NCBI GenBank assembly: GCA_963812775.1
Contig: CAWEWH010000007.1
Coordinates: 1,240,001-1,304,000, forward strand
Origin: CAWEWH01 sp963812775
GTDB taxonomy: Bacteria; Pseudomonadota; Alphaproteobacteria; Rhizobiales; Beijerinckiaceae
Direction: 5' to 3'
Length of the DNA stretch: 64,000 nt
Under the pieces are notes generated by a model, which was not told the DNA's origin, searched no databases, and saw only the letters and a program-made list of their open reading frames with translations. The position numbers were made by a program, and so were the translations under genes. Positions within the stretch are counted from its first letter, which is position 1, and each line of letters starts with the position of its first letter. Positions 55,560-63,280 of this stretch are shown here, in pieces.

Positions 55560-57220
55560 GTGAGCAAGGTCGACGGCGCCACCTTGATGGCGAAGAGCCT
55601 GAAGCAGCAGGGCGTTGAGTACATGTTCGGGATCGTCGGCTTTCCGGTGCAGCCGATCGCCGCCGCCGCCCAGAAGGCCGGCATCAAGTATGTCGGCATG
55701 CGCAACGAGCAGTCGGCCTCCTATGCCGCGCAGGCCGCCGGCTATCTCACCGGCCGCCCGGGCGCCTGCCTCACCGTCTCGGGTCCCGGCGTCGTGCACG
55801 GTCTCGCCGGCCTGGCCAACGCGCAGCAGAATTGCTGGCCGATGATCATGATCGGCGGCGCCTCGCCCACCTACCAGAACGCCATGGGCGGCTTCCAGGA
55901 GGAGCGGCAGGTGCAGATCGCCGCCGCCGTTCTGCAAGTTCGCGCACGCCGTTGAGCACACCCACCGCATCCCCTTCTACGTCGAGCTCGCCGTTCGCCA
56001 AGCGATCTATGGCCGCCCCGGCGCCGCCTATCTCGACATGCCCGACGACATCATCAGGGGCGAGGTGGACGAGGAGAAGGTCGCCGTCCCCCCGCCATGC
56101 CCGGCGCCGCCCCGCATGGTGGCGCTGCCGGAGGACATCGACAGGGCGCTTGAACGCCTTGCAATCGGCGGAGCGACCGCTGGTCATCGTCGGCAAGGGC
56201 ATGGCCTGGTCGCGGGCCGAGGACGAGGTGCGCGCCTTCATCGAGCGCACGCGCCTGCCCTTCCTCGCCTCGCCGATGGGCAAGGGCGTTCTGGACGACA
56301 ACCATCCGCTGTCGGTCGGCGCGGCGCGCAGCCACGCGCTGAAGGAGGCCGACGTGATCTTCCTGATGGGCGCGCGGCTCAACTGGATCATGCATTACGG
56401 CCTGCCGCCGCGCTTCAACAGGAAAGTGCGCGTCATCCAGCTCGACATCTCGCCCGAGGCCATCGGCAACAACGTGCCGACCGAGGTGGCGCTGGTCGGC
56501 GACGGCAAGGCAATCGTCGGCCAGCTCAACAAGGCGCTCGAGCACCGGCAGTGGTTCTATCCCTCCGACACGGCCTGGCGGGCAGCCATCACCAAGCAGG
56601 CGGCCGACAACGCCAAGGCCATCCAGCCGATGATCGACGACAATGCTGCGCCGACCAACTACTACCGGGCCCTGAAGGACATCCGCGCCTGGGCGCCTGA
56701 GAACGCCGTGATCATCGGCGAGGGTGCCAACACGATGGACATCGGCCGCACCCAGCTCCCCAATGCGTCCCCGCGTCTGCGCCTCGATGCCGGCAGCTAC
56801 GGCACCATGGGTATCGGCATGGGCTTCGCCATCGCGGCCGCGGTGGTGCACGCCGACCGCCCGGTCATCTCCGTGTCGGGCGATTCCGCCCTCGGCTTCT
56901 CGGGCATGGAGATCGAGACCGCCTGCCGCTACAAGCTGCCCGTCAAGGTGGTGGTGCTGAACAACGGCGGCATCGGCAGGGGCATCGATGCCTTGCCGGA
57001 CGAGCGCTTCACCTCGCCGCCCGGCTCGCTCACCGTCGGCGCCCGCTACGACCGCATGATGGAGGCCTTCGGCGGCAAGGGCTGGTACATCGAGGACCCC
57101 AAGCACCTGCGCGGCGCCCTCGACGAGGCGATGGATTTCGACGGCCCGGCGCTGGTCAATGTCAAGCTGCATCCCTCGGCCGGCCGCAAGCCGCAGGAAT
57201 TCGGCTGGCTCACGACCTGA
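55560..57220 (+). CDS. ThDP-dependent 2-hydroxyacyl-CoA lyase / oxalyl-CoA decarboxylase family enzyme (two frameshifts)
   Basis: About 552 residues after removing two extra bases (near 55937 and 56150). The sequence resembles 2-hydroxyacyl-CoA lyases (HACL1) more than oxalyl-CoA decarboxylase: VEYMFGIVGFPVQPIAAAAQKAGIKYVGMRNEQSASYAA with the ThDP-activating Glu in NEQ, GARLNWIMHYGLPPRF, EGANTMDIGRTQLPN, GDSALGFSGMEIETACRYKLP (GDS...N ThDP motif) and a terminus KPQEFGWLTT. HACL cleaves 2-hydroxyacyl-CoA to formyl-CoA and an aldehyde or ketone. The GTG start at 55560 fits. It is followed after 12 bases by a CoA transferase, which could make its substrate. Confidence 0.85.
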
Positions 57221-57232
57221 GGAGCGACGCCC

Positions 57233-58477
57233 ATGCACGACAAGGTCCCGAAACAGGACATCGCGGCCGCCACCGCGCCCGCGCTGGCGGGCGTCAAGGT
57301 TCTCGACCTCACGCAGTTCGAGGCCGGTCCCTCCTGCACCGAGGCGCTCGCCTGGCTCGGCGCCGATGTGGTCAAGGTGGAGGAGCCAAATCGCGGCGAG
57401 CCGGGGCGCTGGGGAGGAACCGACCGGCCCGACGCCGACAGCCACTATTTCATCTACTTCAACCTCAACAAGCGCAGCATCACCTGCAACCTCAAGAGCG
57501 AGGACGGCAAGGCGCTGCTGACGCGGCTGATCGCCAAGGCCGACGTGCTCATCGAGAATTTGGCGCCCGGCACCTTCGCGCGGCTCGGCTTCGACTACGG
57601 CCGGCTCAGCGCCATTAATCCGCGCCTGATCTTCGCGCAGGTGAAGGGCTTCGCGCCCGACAGCCCGCACGCCAATTACCTGTCCTTCGACATGATCGCC
57701 CAGGCGATGGGCGGCACCATGGGGGTGAACGGCTTCCCGGACGGTCCGCCCATCCGGCCGGGCGCCACAATCGGCGACACCGGCACCGGCATGCTGTGCG
57801 CCATGGGCATCCTGGCGGCGCTCTATCAGCGGGTGGCGACGGGCCGCGGCCAGCACATCCAGATCGCCATGCGCGACGCCATGCTGAACTATTGCCGCAC
57901 GCCGATGAGCCGCCAGGCGTCGCGCAACGAGGCGGTGCCGCGCGGCGGCAACAGCATCGGCGGCATGGCGCCGGCCGGACTCTACAAATGCGCGCCGGGC
58001 GGGCTCGACGACTGGGCCTACATTTTCTGCTCGCGCGCCAACGAGGACCATTGGCGCCGCCTGGTGCGCGCCATCGGCCGCGAGGATCTCCTCGACGATC
58101 CGCGCATGAAGGACGGCCCCACCCGCGGCGCGAACGCGTCGGCCGTCGATGCGGCGATCACCGAATGGACCTCCAAGCGCACCAAGCAGGAGGTGACGGC
58201 GATCATCGCCGGGGCCGGCGTGCCGTGCGGCGCCGTGCTCACCACCCTCGAATTGCTCAACGATCCCGACCTCATTGCCCGCGGCATGGTGCAGACCATC
58301 GAGCATCCGGTGCGCGGCCCGGTGACGGTGTCGGGCTGGCCGCTGGTGATGTCGGACAGCAAGGTGCCGCTCAAATGCGCGCCGGTGCATGGGGCCGACA
58401 ACGAGGCGATCTACGGCGAGTGGCTCGGCTGCTCGGCCGGCGAGGTGAAGGACCTGCGGCGCGCCAAGGCGATTTGA
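57233..58477 (+). CDS. Class III CoA transferase (CaiB/formyl-CoA transferase family)
   Basis: A 414-residue enzyme moving CoA between acyl groups through a catalytic Asp. N-terminal motif LAGVKVLDLTQFEAGPSCTEALAWLGADVVKVEEP, LNKRSITCNLKSEDGK, the catalytic region LSFDMIAQAMGGTMG (Asp) and GDTGTGMLCAMGILAALYQR are typical of the formyl-CoA transferase branch. The gene follows the lyase by 12 bases, the same pairing as frc-oxc in oxalate degraders, but because the lyase is HACL-like the pair may process a 2-hydroxyacid by recycling formyl-CoA. No oxalate transporter is present. After it comes a palindromic repeat. Confidence 0.92.
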   Translation: MHDKVPKQDIAAATAPALAGVKVLDLTQFEAGPSCTEALAWLGADVVKVEEPNRGEPGRWGGTDRPDADSHYFIYFNLNKRSITCNLKSEDGKALLTRLIAKADVLIENLAPGTFARLGFDYGRLSAINPRLIFAQVKGFAPDSPHANYLSFDMIAQAMGGTMGVNGFPDGPPIRPGATIGDTGTGMLCAMGILAALYQRVATGRGQHIQIAMRDAMLNYCRTPMSRQASRNEAVPRGGNSIGGMAPAGLYKCAPGGLDDWAYIFCSRANEDHWRRLVRAIGREDLLDDPRMKDGPTRGANASAVDAAITEWTSKRTKQEVTAIIAGAGVPCGAVLTTLELLNDPDLIARGMVQTIEHPVRGPVTVSGWPLVMSDSKVPLKCAPVHGADNEAIYGEWLGCSAGEVKDLRRAKAI

Positions 58478-58491
58478 GGGGAGCACCTCCG

Positions 58492-58584
58492 GCCGTCATG
58501 CCCGCGCTTGTCGCGGGCATCCACGACTTGCTTGCCGCGATAGGCCAAGGCGTGGATGGCCGGCACGAGGCCGGCCATGACGGC
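58492..58584. repeat. Paired palindromic (REPIN-like) element, copy 1
   Basis: GCCGTCATG-CCCGCGCTTGTCGCGGG-CATCCACG at the left and CGTGG-ATGGCCGGCACGAGGCCGGCCATGACGGC at the right form two short hairpins in inverted orientation with a 20-odd base spacer. The outer ends are inverse complements. The same plan recurs at 59111-59500 and 62371-62471. Confidence 0.85.
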
Positions 58585-59110
58585 GGTCGTTCAGCCACAC
58601 CTTCCCGTTTTCGCGGTTCGTGAGAACCCGAAGCATGGGAGCGGTGCGGCCCGGAATTCAGGAAGGGCCGACGCGGGAGGTCCGAGCGGCGGGCGCCAAC
58701 GGCGCGAGCGCTCAGAAAGGTAGTTCGGTCAGGAAGCCGCCGGGCCTAGCGCCCAGACCTCCCGCGCACGGTGTTTTGAGGCTTACGCCCTTGCGCCCCT
58801 CGGCCACTTCGCGAGTCCGCAGGCGGTCTGACAAACCTACCCTTCACGGCAGGGAACCGGACGGGTCGCTTCGGGCTTAGGCCGCCCCTTCTCCAGCCTG
58901 CGAGCCAGAGCTGAGGCCACCGCCCAACCCACGCCGTTTCCGGCGCAGGCCATCGAGACATCGCCACGCGTCACCGTGGGTCCGTCTCTCTGCGGTCACC
59001 CACACTTGGCTCGCAAGGCCTTGCGCGCCCTTCCGGGAACCGGGTAATGAGAATATGCCAGCAATAGGAATTATTGTCAAGAACAAAATGAGAACATTTT
59101 TGTTTCAGCT
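58585..59110. other. Non-coding stretch with no supported gene
   Basis: About 525 bases between repeat elements. The first 450 are GC-rich with uneven base runs and only short open frames of doubtful coding character on both strands (for example 58620-58880 plus and 58877-59086 minus). The final 65 bases are sharply AT-rich. I recognise no RNA family, but the abrupt composition change and its setting between palindromes suggest an inserted or dispersed segment. Confidence 0.4.
59081..59095. promoter_or_regulatory. Putative LexA (SOS) box
   Basis: GAAC-AAAATGA-GAAC is a direct repeat with a 7-base spacer, the form of the alphaproteobacterial LexA site (GTTC-N7-GTTC on the other strand). It lies in an AT-rich patch 16 bases left of the inverted-repeat unit and 64 bases before the GIY-YIG start. 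A chance match in 64 kb is possible. Confidence 0.5.
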
Positions 59111-59500
59111 GTCATGGCCGGGCTTGTCCCGGCCATCCACGCCTTGCTCTACTTGGCTATGGGCGGCTGGATCTACATCATGACCAATCGGCGCGACGGC
59201 GTCCTCTATGTCGGCGTCACGAGCGACCTGTCGCGTCGGACCTGGGAGCATCGCGAGGGCCTGATCAAGGGCTTCACCAAACGCTACGGGCTGAAGCGGC
59301 TCGTCTACTACGAGCACTATCCCGACATTCGTGACGCGATTCAGCGAGAGAAGAACATGAAGCACTGGCCCCGCGCCTGGAAGGCCCGGCTCATCAATGG
59401 CTTCAATCCCGAATGGGCCGACCTCTACGAGACCTTGGCTTGACCCACCGCCAGGTCTCGGAAGGAAGGCGTGGATGGCCGGGACAAGCCCGGCCATGAC
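59111..59500. mobile_element. 390-bp unit with perfect 33-bp terminal inverted repeats enclosing a GIY-YIG gene
   Basis: The 33 bases at 59111-59143 (GTCATGGCCGGGCTTGTCCC...) are the exact reverse complement of 59468-59500. Each arm is itself a palindrome (GGCCGGG-CTTGT-CCCGGCC). A 94-codon nuclease gene fills the interior. No target-site duplication is obvious (CAGCT at left, GCGGG at right). The arms belong to the same family as the gene-less copies at 58492 and 62371. Confidence 0.75.
59159..59443 (+). CDS. GIY-YIG nuclease family protein
   Basis: A 94-residue single-domain protein of the UvrC/URI nuclease fold (COG2827-like). Conserved features: WIYIMTN (GIY equivalent), LYVGVTSDL (YIG equivalent), the catalytic Arg in SRRTWEH, LVYYEHY, AIQREKNMKHWPR with the metal-binding Glu, and NPEWADLY at the end. 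The frame is also open from an ATG at 59114 inside the left repeat, which would add MAGLVPAIHA; these residues are simply translated repeat and I prefer the start at 59159, though neither has a good ribosome site. Such proteins are frequent and uncharacterised in alphaproteobacteria. Its position inside perfect inverted repeats suggests a role in moving or maintaining that element. Confidence 0.88.
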   Translation: MGGWIYIMTNRRDGVLYVGVTSDLSRRTWEHREGLIKGFTKRYGLKRLVYYEHYPDIRDAIQREKNMKHWPRAWKARLINGFNPEWADLYETLA

Positions 59501-59540
59501 GCGGGAGAGGCTTCATCACCGGAGAAAGAGGAGCAACACC

Positions 59541-60311
59541 ATGAGCGGCCTTCTCGACGGACACATCGCGGCGGTGACCGGCGGCGCCTCGGGCATCGGC
59601 CAGGCGATCGCCCAGGGCTTCGCCCGGGAGGGCGCGCGCGTCGTCGTCCTCGACATCAACGAGGCGGCCGCGGCCGCCACCGCCAAGTCGATCGAAGCCG
59701 CCGGCGGCAAGGCCGCGAGCTTCCCGTTCGACGTGACGCAGCGCGACGCCTGCCGCAAGCGCGCAGCCGAGATCGGCGAGGCGGTCGGTGAGGTCTCGAT
59801 CCTCGTGAACAATGCCGGCATCAACCGCCGCAACGCCATCACGGCCGATACGGACGCGGTGGTGAAGGACTGGCAGGACATCATGGCCATTAATCTCGAC
59901 GGCGTCTTCAACACGACGCTCGCCTTCCTGCCGCAGCTGCGGGCGCGAAAGGGCCGCATCATCAATATCGGCTCGATCCAGTCCTTCGTGCACGTGCGCA
60001 CGCCGAACTCGCCGGCCTACACGACCTCCAAGCACGGCGTGCTCGGCTTCACCCGGGCGCTCGCCCAGAACCTCGGCAAGGACGGGGTCAGGGTGAACGC
60101 CATCGGGCCCGGCCTCATCGAGACGCCGCTCAATGCCGAAGTGCGCGCCACCAATCCCGAGCTCGTGAAGATCTTCATGGACCACACGCCGCTCGGCCGC
60201 GCCGGCAAGCCGGACGACATCGTCGGCCCCGCCCTGTTCCTCGCGTCCGACCTGTCGGCCTATGTGACCGGCTCGATCGTCATGGCGGACGGCGGCTATC
60301 GGGCGATCTAG
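59541..60311 (+). CDS. SDR family oxidoreductase
   Basis: A 256-residue classical SDR with TGGASGIGQAIA (cofactor glycines, residues 13-24), NNAGINRR, the catalytic Ser in NIGSIQSF, Tyr and Lys in YTTSKHG, and the PGLIETPLNAEV loop. Asp in VLDINEA suggests NAD preference. The start at 59541 is preceded by GAGG-containing purine-rich sequence (GAAAGAGGAGC). It could oxidise or reduce the aldehyde or ketone made by the upstream lyase, although the repeat element and 1 kb lie between. Substrate unknown. Confidence 0.92.
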   Translation: MSGLLDGHIAAVTGGASGIGQAIAQGFAREGARVVVLDINEAAAAATAKSIEAAGGKAASFPFDVTQRDACRKRAAEIGEAVGEVSILVNNAGINRRNAITADTDAVVKDWQDIMAINLDGVFNTTLAFLPQLRARKGRIINIGSIQSFVHVRTPNSPAYTTSKHGVLGFTRALAQNLGKDGVRVNAIGPGLIETPLNAEVRATNPELVKIFMDHTPLGRAGKPDDIVGPALFLASDLSAYVTGSIVMADGGYRAI

Positions 60312-60370
60312 CGACTGTCGTCACGCGCCCTGCCCTCGTGCATAGTCGCGTCTCTGGAGAGCATCGGAGA

Positions 60371-61249
60371 ATGGGAATGAGGACACGCCTGGGGCTTGCG
60401 CTTGCCATCGTGCTCGCCTGCGCCACAAGTGCGCCGCGGGCCGAGCCGCAGTTCAAGCCGCATCCCACCGAGCGCGTCACCGCCGAGCAATGGCAGCAAT
60501 ATCGCGACGAGGTGGAGGCGGTGGCCGGCGCCTCGCGCCGCGAGGAGCCGGAGCAGCGCCTCGTCACCTATGCCACGAACGAGAACCTGTACATCGCCTT
60601 CACGGCGCCCGGCCATCCGGCCCATCCCGCCTGGATCACCCGGCGCTTCGTCACCGAGGACGGCAAGCTCAACCTGGCGCAGATCGGCTATTTCGCCGGC
60701 AGCGAGCCGGCCTTTGCCGAACTCTTCCGCCAGTACCAGGAACTGAACAAGCAGATGATCGCCGCCATGACGGCGGAGCAGCCGCCAGTCAGCGACGCGG
60801 CAACCGGCCTTGCGGTGAAGCCGCCGGCCGGCTTTGCGGCCCGCGCCGTTGACCAGCCGGCCGGACAGGCGGGCATCCTCGTCTCCACCACGTCGGGGAC
60901 GCCGGTGCAGTGCTACGTGCATTTCGAGGCGATGACGGCTTTCGCCGGCCTGTCGCAGGAGGCCATCAACGCGGCGGGCGCCGACCTCAACAATTATCGC
61001 GCCGGCATGCAGGCGGTCTACGACATCAAGGACGTGACGGCCTTCACGCATGACGGCGTGCAGGGCGGCGCCATCGACGGCGTGCGCAAGGCCGCGCCCA
61101 ACGCGCCCGCCAACCTCCCGAGCCTGCTCTTCGTGTTCTATACGGGCAAGGGCCGCACCAGCGTCGAGTGCCAGTCGGCGGCGGAAGCCTTTCCGCACCT
61201 GCGCGGCTCATTCGAGCAGGTGGCGCGGGCGGTGACGCTGCCGCGGTAG
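60371..61249 (+). CDS. Secreted protein of unknown function
   Basis: A 292-residue protein beginning with a signal peptide (MGMRTRLGLALAIVLACATSAPRAEP). The mature part has two alpha/beta-like stretches: EQRLVTYATNENLYIAFTAPGHPAHPAWITRRFV near the N-terminus and a C-terminal half with IKDVTAFTHDGVQGGAIDGVRK and LLFVFYTGKGRTSVECQS. A single Cys in each half could form a disulfide. No family is recognised. CGGAG is a few bases before the ATG at 60371. It lies 59 bases after the SDR gene and is followed by a palindromic element that overlaps its final base. Confidence 0.75.
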   Translation: MGMRTRLGLALAIVLACATSAPRAEPQFKPHPTERVTAEQWQQYRDEVEAVAGASRREEPEQRLVTYATNENLYIAFTAPGHPAHPAWITRRFVTEDGKLNLAQIGYFAGSEPAFAELFRQYQELNKQMIAAMTAEQPPVSDAATGLAVKPPAGFAARAVDQPAGQAGILVSTTSGTPVQCYVHFEAMTAFAGLSQEAINAAGADLNNYRAGMQAVYDIKDVTAFTHDGVQGGAIDGVRKAAPNAPANLPSLLFVFYTGKGRTSVECQSAAEAFPHLRGSFEQVARAVTLPR

Positions 61250-61350
61250 TGCATGATCCCGAAAAGTGTGGGCGGTTTTCGGTTAAGATCATGCACAAAA
61301 TCAAGACTTTAGAGCGCGCATGCGACTACTCCTAATCGCATCGTGCTCTA
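61249..61350. repeat. RIME-like intergenic mosaic of two hairpins
   Basis: GTGCATGATC-CCGAAAA...TTTTCGG-TTAA-GATCATGCAC (61249-61296) is a long near-perfect hairpin, and TAGAGCGCGCATGCGA...TCGCATCGTGCTCTA (61310-61350) is a second. This tandem arrangement closely resembles palindromic intergenic elements scattered through Hyphomicrobiales genomes. It may also end transcription after the preceding gene. Confidence 0.8.
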
Positions 61351-61371
61351 GGTCCCGCGCAGCCTCCCGCC

Positions 61372-62331
61372 ATGACGGCCGACACCCCCGACATCCGCCA
61401 AATTCTGGAATACCGGATCGACAGGACGCTCGCCAAGGGCGTCCCCTACGCGCTCTGGCTCATCCTCCTCGGCCTCTTCGGCCTGGCCATCGAGGACGAG
61501 ACGCCGGCCGACATCGCCTTCGCCAGCTTCATCGTCATCACGGCGGGCGGCGGCTGGATCGCATGGGCGATCGTGCGGCGTCTGCGGCCGGGCAAGCCCC
61601 TCTTCGTGCTCTCGCCGCAGGGCGTGCACTATCGCTTCGCCGCGGTGAAGCACGTGCTGGTGCCGTGGCGCGAGATCGAAGGCCTCGACACGATCGACAT
61701 CACGCTGCGCGTCTGGCTTCGCTATACGCGCGAGGTGGTGTTCCACGACGTGACCGTCATCCTGGTGCCGAAGGCGTTCTACGACGCCCACGTCCACCTC
61801 GACTCGCTCTTCATGCGCGGCCCCTATTGGGGCGGCACCTTCGTGCCGAAGGGCGACGTTGTGCAGATGGCGCTCCACCACGAGAGCGTCTCGGTCGACC
61901 GGGAGACGCTGCGCGCCGCCGTGGAAGCGCGCTGGCGGGCCTTTCGCGGCGCCGCGGCAGGTGCGGCGGGCGACGGCAAGACGGCGCCGCCGCCGCGGCG
62001 GCTGGTGCCGGCCGTCAGGAGCATGCTCGGCCGACGCGAGGGCGCGCCCCCGCCGCCCCCCGGCATCCCGGCCCCGCAGGAGCGGGCCAGGACCTGGCCC
62101 GCCTGGGAGGCGGCCAAGATCGCCGTGCCGCTCGTCGGCATCGCGGTCGTGCTGGGGAACCTCCTCGGTGTCTGGGCGACGAAGGGGCAGATCGCCGCCC
62201 GCGAGGCGCGGGAGAAGTGGGCGCAGGAGGAGCAGCGCCGGGACGAGGAGCAGCGGGCGCTCGACGAGAAGCTGCGGCAGATCCGCAAGAATTTGGACGA
62301 CACCTTGCGGAATTTTGACCGGCGCCGCTGA
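61372..62331 (+). CDS. Membrane protein of unknown function with C-terminal coiled coil
   Basis: A 319-residue protein. Two helices at about residues 26-42 (YALWLILLGLFGLAIE) and 50-68 (FASFIVITAGGGWIAWAIV) are followed by a soluble region with a PH-like beta pattern (PLFVLSPQGVHYRFAAVKHVLVPWREIEGLDTIDIT), a proline-rich linker, a third helix near 248-265 (AKIAVPLVGIAVVLGNLLGVWA) and a charged coiled coil (AREAREKWAQEEQRRDEEQR) to the C-terminus. The bPH-like part suggests a membrane-associated scaffold, which is a weak inference. The ATG follows the mosaic repeat by 21 bases. Confidence 0.75.
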   Translation: MTADTPDIRQILEYRIDRTLAKGVPYALWLILLGLFGLAIEDETPADIAFASFIVITAGGGWIAWAIVRRLRPGKPLFVLSPQGVHYRFAAVKHVLVPWREIEGLDTIDITLRVWLRYTREVVFHDVTVILVPKAFYDAHVHLDSLFMRGPYWGGTFVPKGDVVQMALHHESVSVDRETLRAAVEARWRAFRGAAAGAAGDGKTAPPPRRLVPAVRSMLGRREGAPPPPPGIPAPQERARTWPAWEAAKIAVPLVGIAVVLGNLLGVWATKGQIAAREAREKWAQEEQRRDEEQRALDEKLRQIRKNLDDTLRNFDRRR

Positions 62332-62370
62332 GCGGGGGCGGGCGGTTAGGGCCGGTGGGATGCTACGCGC

Positions 62371-62471
62371 GTCATGCCCGCGCTTGTCGCGGGCATCCAC
62401 GACTTCCTGCCTGATCGAAGGCGTGGATGGCCGGGACCGATCCCCGGATCAAGTCCGGGGACGGCCATGAC
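62371..62471. repeat. Paired palindromic (REPIN-like) element, copy 3
   Basis: GTCATGCCCGCGCTTGTCGCGGGCAT at the left and GGCGTGGATGGCCGGG...GGCCATGAC at the right, as in copy 1. The right half carries an inserted palindrome (GATCCCCGGATC...CCGGGGAC), giving a different internal hairpin. The rest of the 62332-62669 gap shows no further feature apart from the small gene's ribosome site. Confidence 0.82.
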
Positions 62472-62669
62472 GAACAGAGAGCCGGGGGCAGCACCCCCCT
62501 CACCCGCCCGCCCTCGAGGGAGAGGGTGCGTGCGCTTGCGCACGCCGCTCACGGCCCCGCCCAGCCTCCCCCTGTGGCCGGTGTGCGCGCCCGCACAGAC
62601 ACCCGCCTCGCCGTCCGATTGCATGGGGGATCAGTAAACCTCCCGATCTGGGGCGGAGGAGGATGTCCT

Positions 62670-62768
62670 ATGTTCGACGCATTCGACTTGGCGATCGCTT
62701 TGGGCGTCTGCGCCCTCTACACGATTGGCAGCCTGTGGCTCATCCACCTCGGCCGCGACTGGGGTTGA
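62670..62768 (+). CDS. Small single-helix membrane protein
   Basis: A 32-codon frame beginning ATG at 62670 with GGAGGAGG (62656-62663) at suitable distance. The product MFDAFDLAIALGV...LIHLGRDWG has one hydrophobic helix (LAIALGVCALYTIGSLWLI) and a short charged tail. The strong ribosome site and membrane-helix composition support it as a real small gene, but no family is recognised. Confidence 0.5.
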   Translation: MFDAFDLAIALGVCALYTIGSLWLIHLGRDWG

Positions 62769-63280
62769 TCGGGCTTGCGCCAGCATGCTGGCTCGCCGTG
62801 GGCGTGCGTAAGGCTCGGGTCATCCCGTGCGCATCGCAGCACGCGCGACACAATCGCAGGTGTGTGAACGCGTGGTGCGATGCAGACACGGGACGCCATG
62901 GCATCCGCCGCCCCGTGCAACCGATCTCGGGCTCGCCCGAGATCGGCTCATCTCATGCGTAAGTCGGGCAAGCCCGACTTACGGTGCCGCACCGCAGCCC
63001 GGCATCAAGCCCAAGCGATGGGGGTCACGCTTGCGCTGCGGCGCGCACGGGGTGACCAAGAGTGGTGGTGAACGTCCCTTGGGGCCATCCGGAGCAGCAG
63101 ACCACCCCGGTGCGACCGAAGCGCCGCTAGTGCTACTGAGAGCTACGGCCGACCAATTCGGACCGACTCCGGCAAGATGCGAACGGTGAGAAGTGACGGC
63201 CTGACGATGCCGCAGCAGCGTCGCGAAAAGCCGCGCCATCCACCCCAGCCGCCGGCGCCATCGAGCAAAGAAGAGAGAGG
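62769..63280. other. Intergenic region with two perfect hairpins
   Basis: No gene is supported in these 512 bases. It contains CCGATCTCGGGC-TCG-CCCGAGATCGG (62921-62946) and GTAAGTCGGGC-AA-GCCCGACTTAC (62959-62982), two perfect palindromes 12 bases apart. They resemble tandem REP-type elements or a bidirectional terminator. The remaining sequence is GC-rich without motif. Confidence 0.6.

Noticed and set aside
57233..58477. Naming the CoA transferase and lyase as frc and oxc for oxalate degradation
   Set aside because: The lyase resembles 2-hydroxyacyl-CoA lyase more closely than oxalyl-CoA decarboxylase and no oxalate transporter is nearby, so the oxalate names would overstate the evidence.
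58620..59086. Two small hypothetical frames (58620-58880 plus and 58877-59086 minus)
   Set aside because: No ribosome sites, no families and repeat-like composition; described as a non-coding stretch instead.
59114..59158. N-terminal extension MAGLVPAIHA on the GIY-YIG protein
   Set aside because: These residues are translated palindrome sequence; the conserved nuclease domain starts at 59159. Translation from the repeat cannot be fully excluded.
62374..62637. Small open frames through the third palindromic element
   Set aside because: They begin with MPALVAGIHD-type text, which is translated repeat sequence rather than a gene.
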